Shown here: positions 49,480-50,376 of the stretch, piece by piece | Position numbering within the stretch: position 1 is the first letter of the stretch | Layout: each line of letters begins with the position of its first letter | NCBI GenBank assembly: GCA_027729635.1 | Contig: JAQCEM010000016.1 | Coordinates: forward strand, 1 to 50,376 | Origin: Casp-actino8 sp001510335 | GTDB taxonomy: Bacteria; Actinomycetota; Acidimicrobiia; Acidimicrobiales; Ilumatobacteraceae | Direction of reading: 5' to 3' | Length of the DNA: 50,376 nucleotides | Notes under the pieces: generated by a model | Databases searched by the model: none | Seen by the model: only the letters and a program-made list of their open reading frames with translations | What the model was told of the DNA's origin: nothing | Translations under genes and position numbers: made by a program

Positions 49480-50376
49480 GTGACTGATTACCGAGCACCT
49501 CTCGCCGATATTGACTTCGTTCTCAACCGCGTATGCGGCCTAGACCGTATTTTGCAATTGCCTGGATTCATTGATGCTGATTCATCAATGGTGCGCGACC
49601 TTCTCGAAGAAGCCGGGCGATTCATGGAAGACAAAGTTGCTCCGCTCAACAAGGTGGGTGACAACTTTGGTGTCAAGCTCAACGCCGATTCGACAATTAC
49701 TACAGCACCTGGTTTTTTGGCGGCCTATCAGGCCTATGTTGATGCAGGTTGGGGAGCGGTGCCATTTGAAAGTGGTTACGGCGGTGGTGGATTTCCGTGG
49801 ATGATTGGCATCGCCATTCAAGAAATGATGACCGCTGCCAACATGGCATTTTCGATGTGCCCGTTGTTGACTCAAGGAGCGATCGATGCGTTGATGTATC
49901 ACGGCAGCGAAGATCAGCGAATGACCTATTTGCCCAAGATGATTACTGGCGAATGGTCGGGCACGATGAACCTCACCGAACCTGATGCGGGTAGCGATGT
50001 TGGAGCGGTGCGCACGAAGGCAGTCAAGAATGCTGATGGCACCTACAACATCACCGGAACCAAGATTTACATCTCGTTTGGCGAACACGACATGGCCGAA
50101 AACATCATTCACCTCGTGTTGGCCCGCACTCCTGATGCACCTCCAGGTACAAAAGGAATTTCGTGTTTCATCGTTCCGAAATATCTTTTGAACAATGACG
50201 GCTCGCTTGGTCGACACAACGATGTCAAGTGCGTTTCGGTTGAACACAAACTAGGTATTCATGCGAGCCCCACGTGTGTTCTGACCTATGGCGACAATGG
50301 TGGAGCAGTTGGCTATTTGATCGGTGAAGAAAATCGTGGCATGCAATACATGTTTACGATGATGAACCAGGCCCGT
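49480..50376 (+). CDS. acyl-CoA dehydrogenase, DmdC-like (cut by window edge)
   Basis: 299 codons are visible and the frame is open at the window end. The N-terminus (Y-R-A-P-L-A-D-I-D-F-V-L) and L-P-G-F-x-D-A are typical of the roughly 590-residue 3-methylmercaptopropionyl-CoA dehydrogenase group. FAD and substrate segments M-N-L-T-E-P-D-A-G-S-D and I-T-G-T-K-I-Y-I-S follow. DmdC acts in dimethylsulfoniopropionate demethylation, but many relatives oxidise ordinary fatty acyl-CoAs. Start GTG 49480 has TAGTGT 7 bases upstream (49467-49472). The catalytic Glu lies beyond the window. Confidence 0.88.
   Translation, partial: MTDYRAPLADIDFVLNRVCGLDRILQLPGFIDADSSMVRDLLEEAGRFMEDKVAPLNKVGDNFGVKLNADSTITTAPGFLAAYQAYVDAGWGAVPFESGYGGGGFPWMIGIAIQEMMTAANMAFSMCPLLTQGAIDALMYHGSEDQRMTYLPKMITGEWSGTMNLTEPDAGSDVGAVRTKAVKNADGTYNITGTKIYISFGEHDMAENIIHLVLARTPDAPPGTKGISCFIVPKYLLNNDGSLGRHNDVKCVSVEHKLGIHASPTCVLTYGDNGGAVGYLIGEENRGMQYMFTMMNQAR

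Noticed and set aside
1..50376. CRISPR array, transposon, prophage, rRNA or tRNA genes
   Set aside because: No regularly spaced repeats, no transposase or integrase motifs, no cloverleaf-like intergenic sequence; nearly all of the window is accounted for by coding genes.

Overview
The window looks like the chromosome of a free-living actinobacterium of the class Acidimicrobiia, in or near the Ilumatobacter group. The signs are a DmdC-type acyl-CoA dehydrogenase, SCP2 and crotonase acyl-CoA genes, a MeaB GTPase, a PASTA-domain kinase homologue, MurA with Asp in place of the catalytic Cys, and the conserved actinobacterial run cysteine desulfurase - mnmA - MetE-like - ligA. GC content is roughly balanced by eye. 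The genome is tightly packed: most genes touch or overlap (ATGA overlaps, abutting convergent stops). I see no mobile element, CRISPR array, rRNA or tRNA.

Layout. 1-9.2 kb: end of an alpha/beta-hydrolase, an MFS transporter divergent from murA, nifU-meaB, a crotonase, a GT4 glycosyltransferase divergent from azlCD, a SRPBCC protein and galT. 9.2-16.3 kb: a methyltransferase divergent from the sulfur-transfer and repair block (cysteine desulfurase, mnmA, a membrane protein on the other strand, a MetE-like enzyme, ligA). 16.3-21.4 kb: a one-TM protein divergent from a degenerate Ser/Thr kinase with PASTA repeats, an SDR and an MFS exporter. 21.4-24.8 kb: SCP2 and a three-gene operon (membrane protein, COG3375 GNAT, NSAR/OSBS enolase-superfamily enzyme) suggestive of D-amino-acid conversion. 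25-30.4 kb: serA, and leuA-ferredoxin-pyrF behind a leucine attenuator, a small ORF and thioredoxin. 30.6-35.8 kb: a beta-lactamase-fold esterase, GDP-fucose synthase, an acyl-CoA ligase and a DEAD-box helicase. 35.9-38.6 kb: leuCD divergent from an IclR regulator. 38.6-44 kb: two lipoproteins, an ABC1/UbiB kinase, a hydrolase with an apparent CTG start, and greA. 44-50.4 kb: leuB, ilvE, a ureohydrolase, cimA behind an isoleucine attenuator, a hypothetical gene and a truncated acyl-CoA dehydrogenase.

The unifying theme is branched-chain amino-acid synthesis. leuA, leuCD, leuB, ilvE and cimA are all here but spread over separate transcription units. leuA is preceded by a leader peptide rich in Leu codons and a strong terminator. 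cimA, the entry to isoleucine by the citramalate route, is preceded by a leader peptide with four consecutive Ile codons and a strong terminator. leuCD faces an IclR-type regulator. LeuB and LeuCD can serve both the leucine and citramalate pathways, so the two committed steps appear to be sensed separately by their own end products.

A second theme is leaderless expression: about twenty start codons lie 6-9 bases downstream of a TANNNT hexamer, and I used this to choose several starts. Two long palindromes with related outer arms sit between convergent gene ends and look like members of one terminator-like repeat family.
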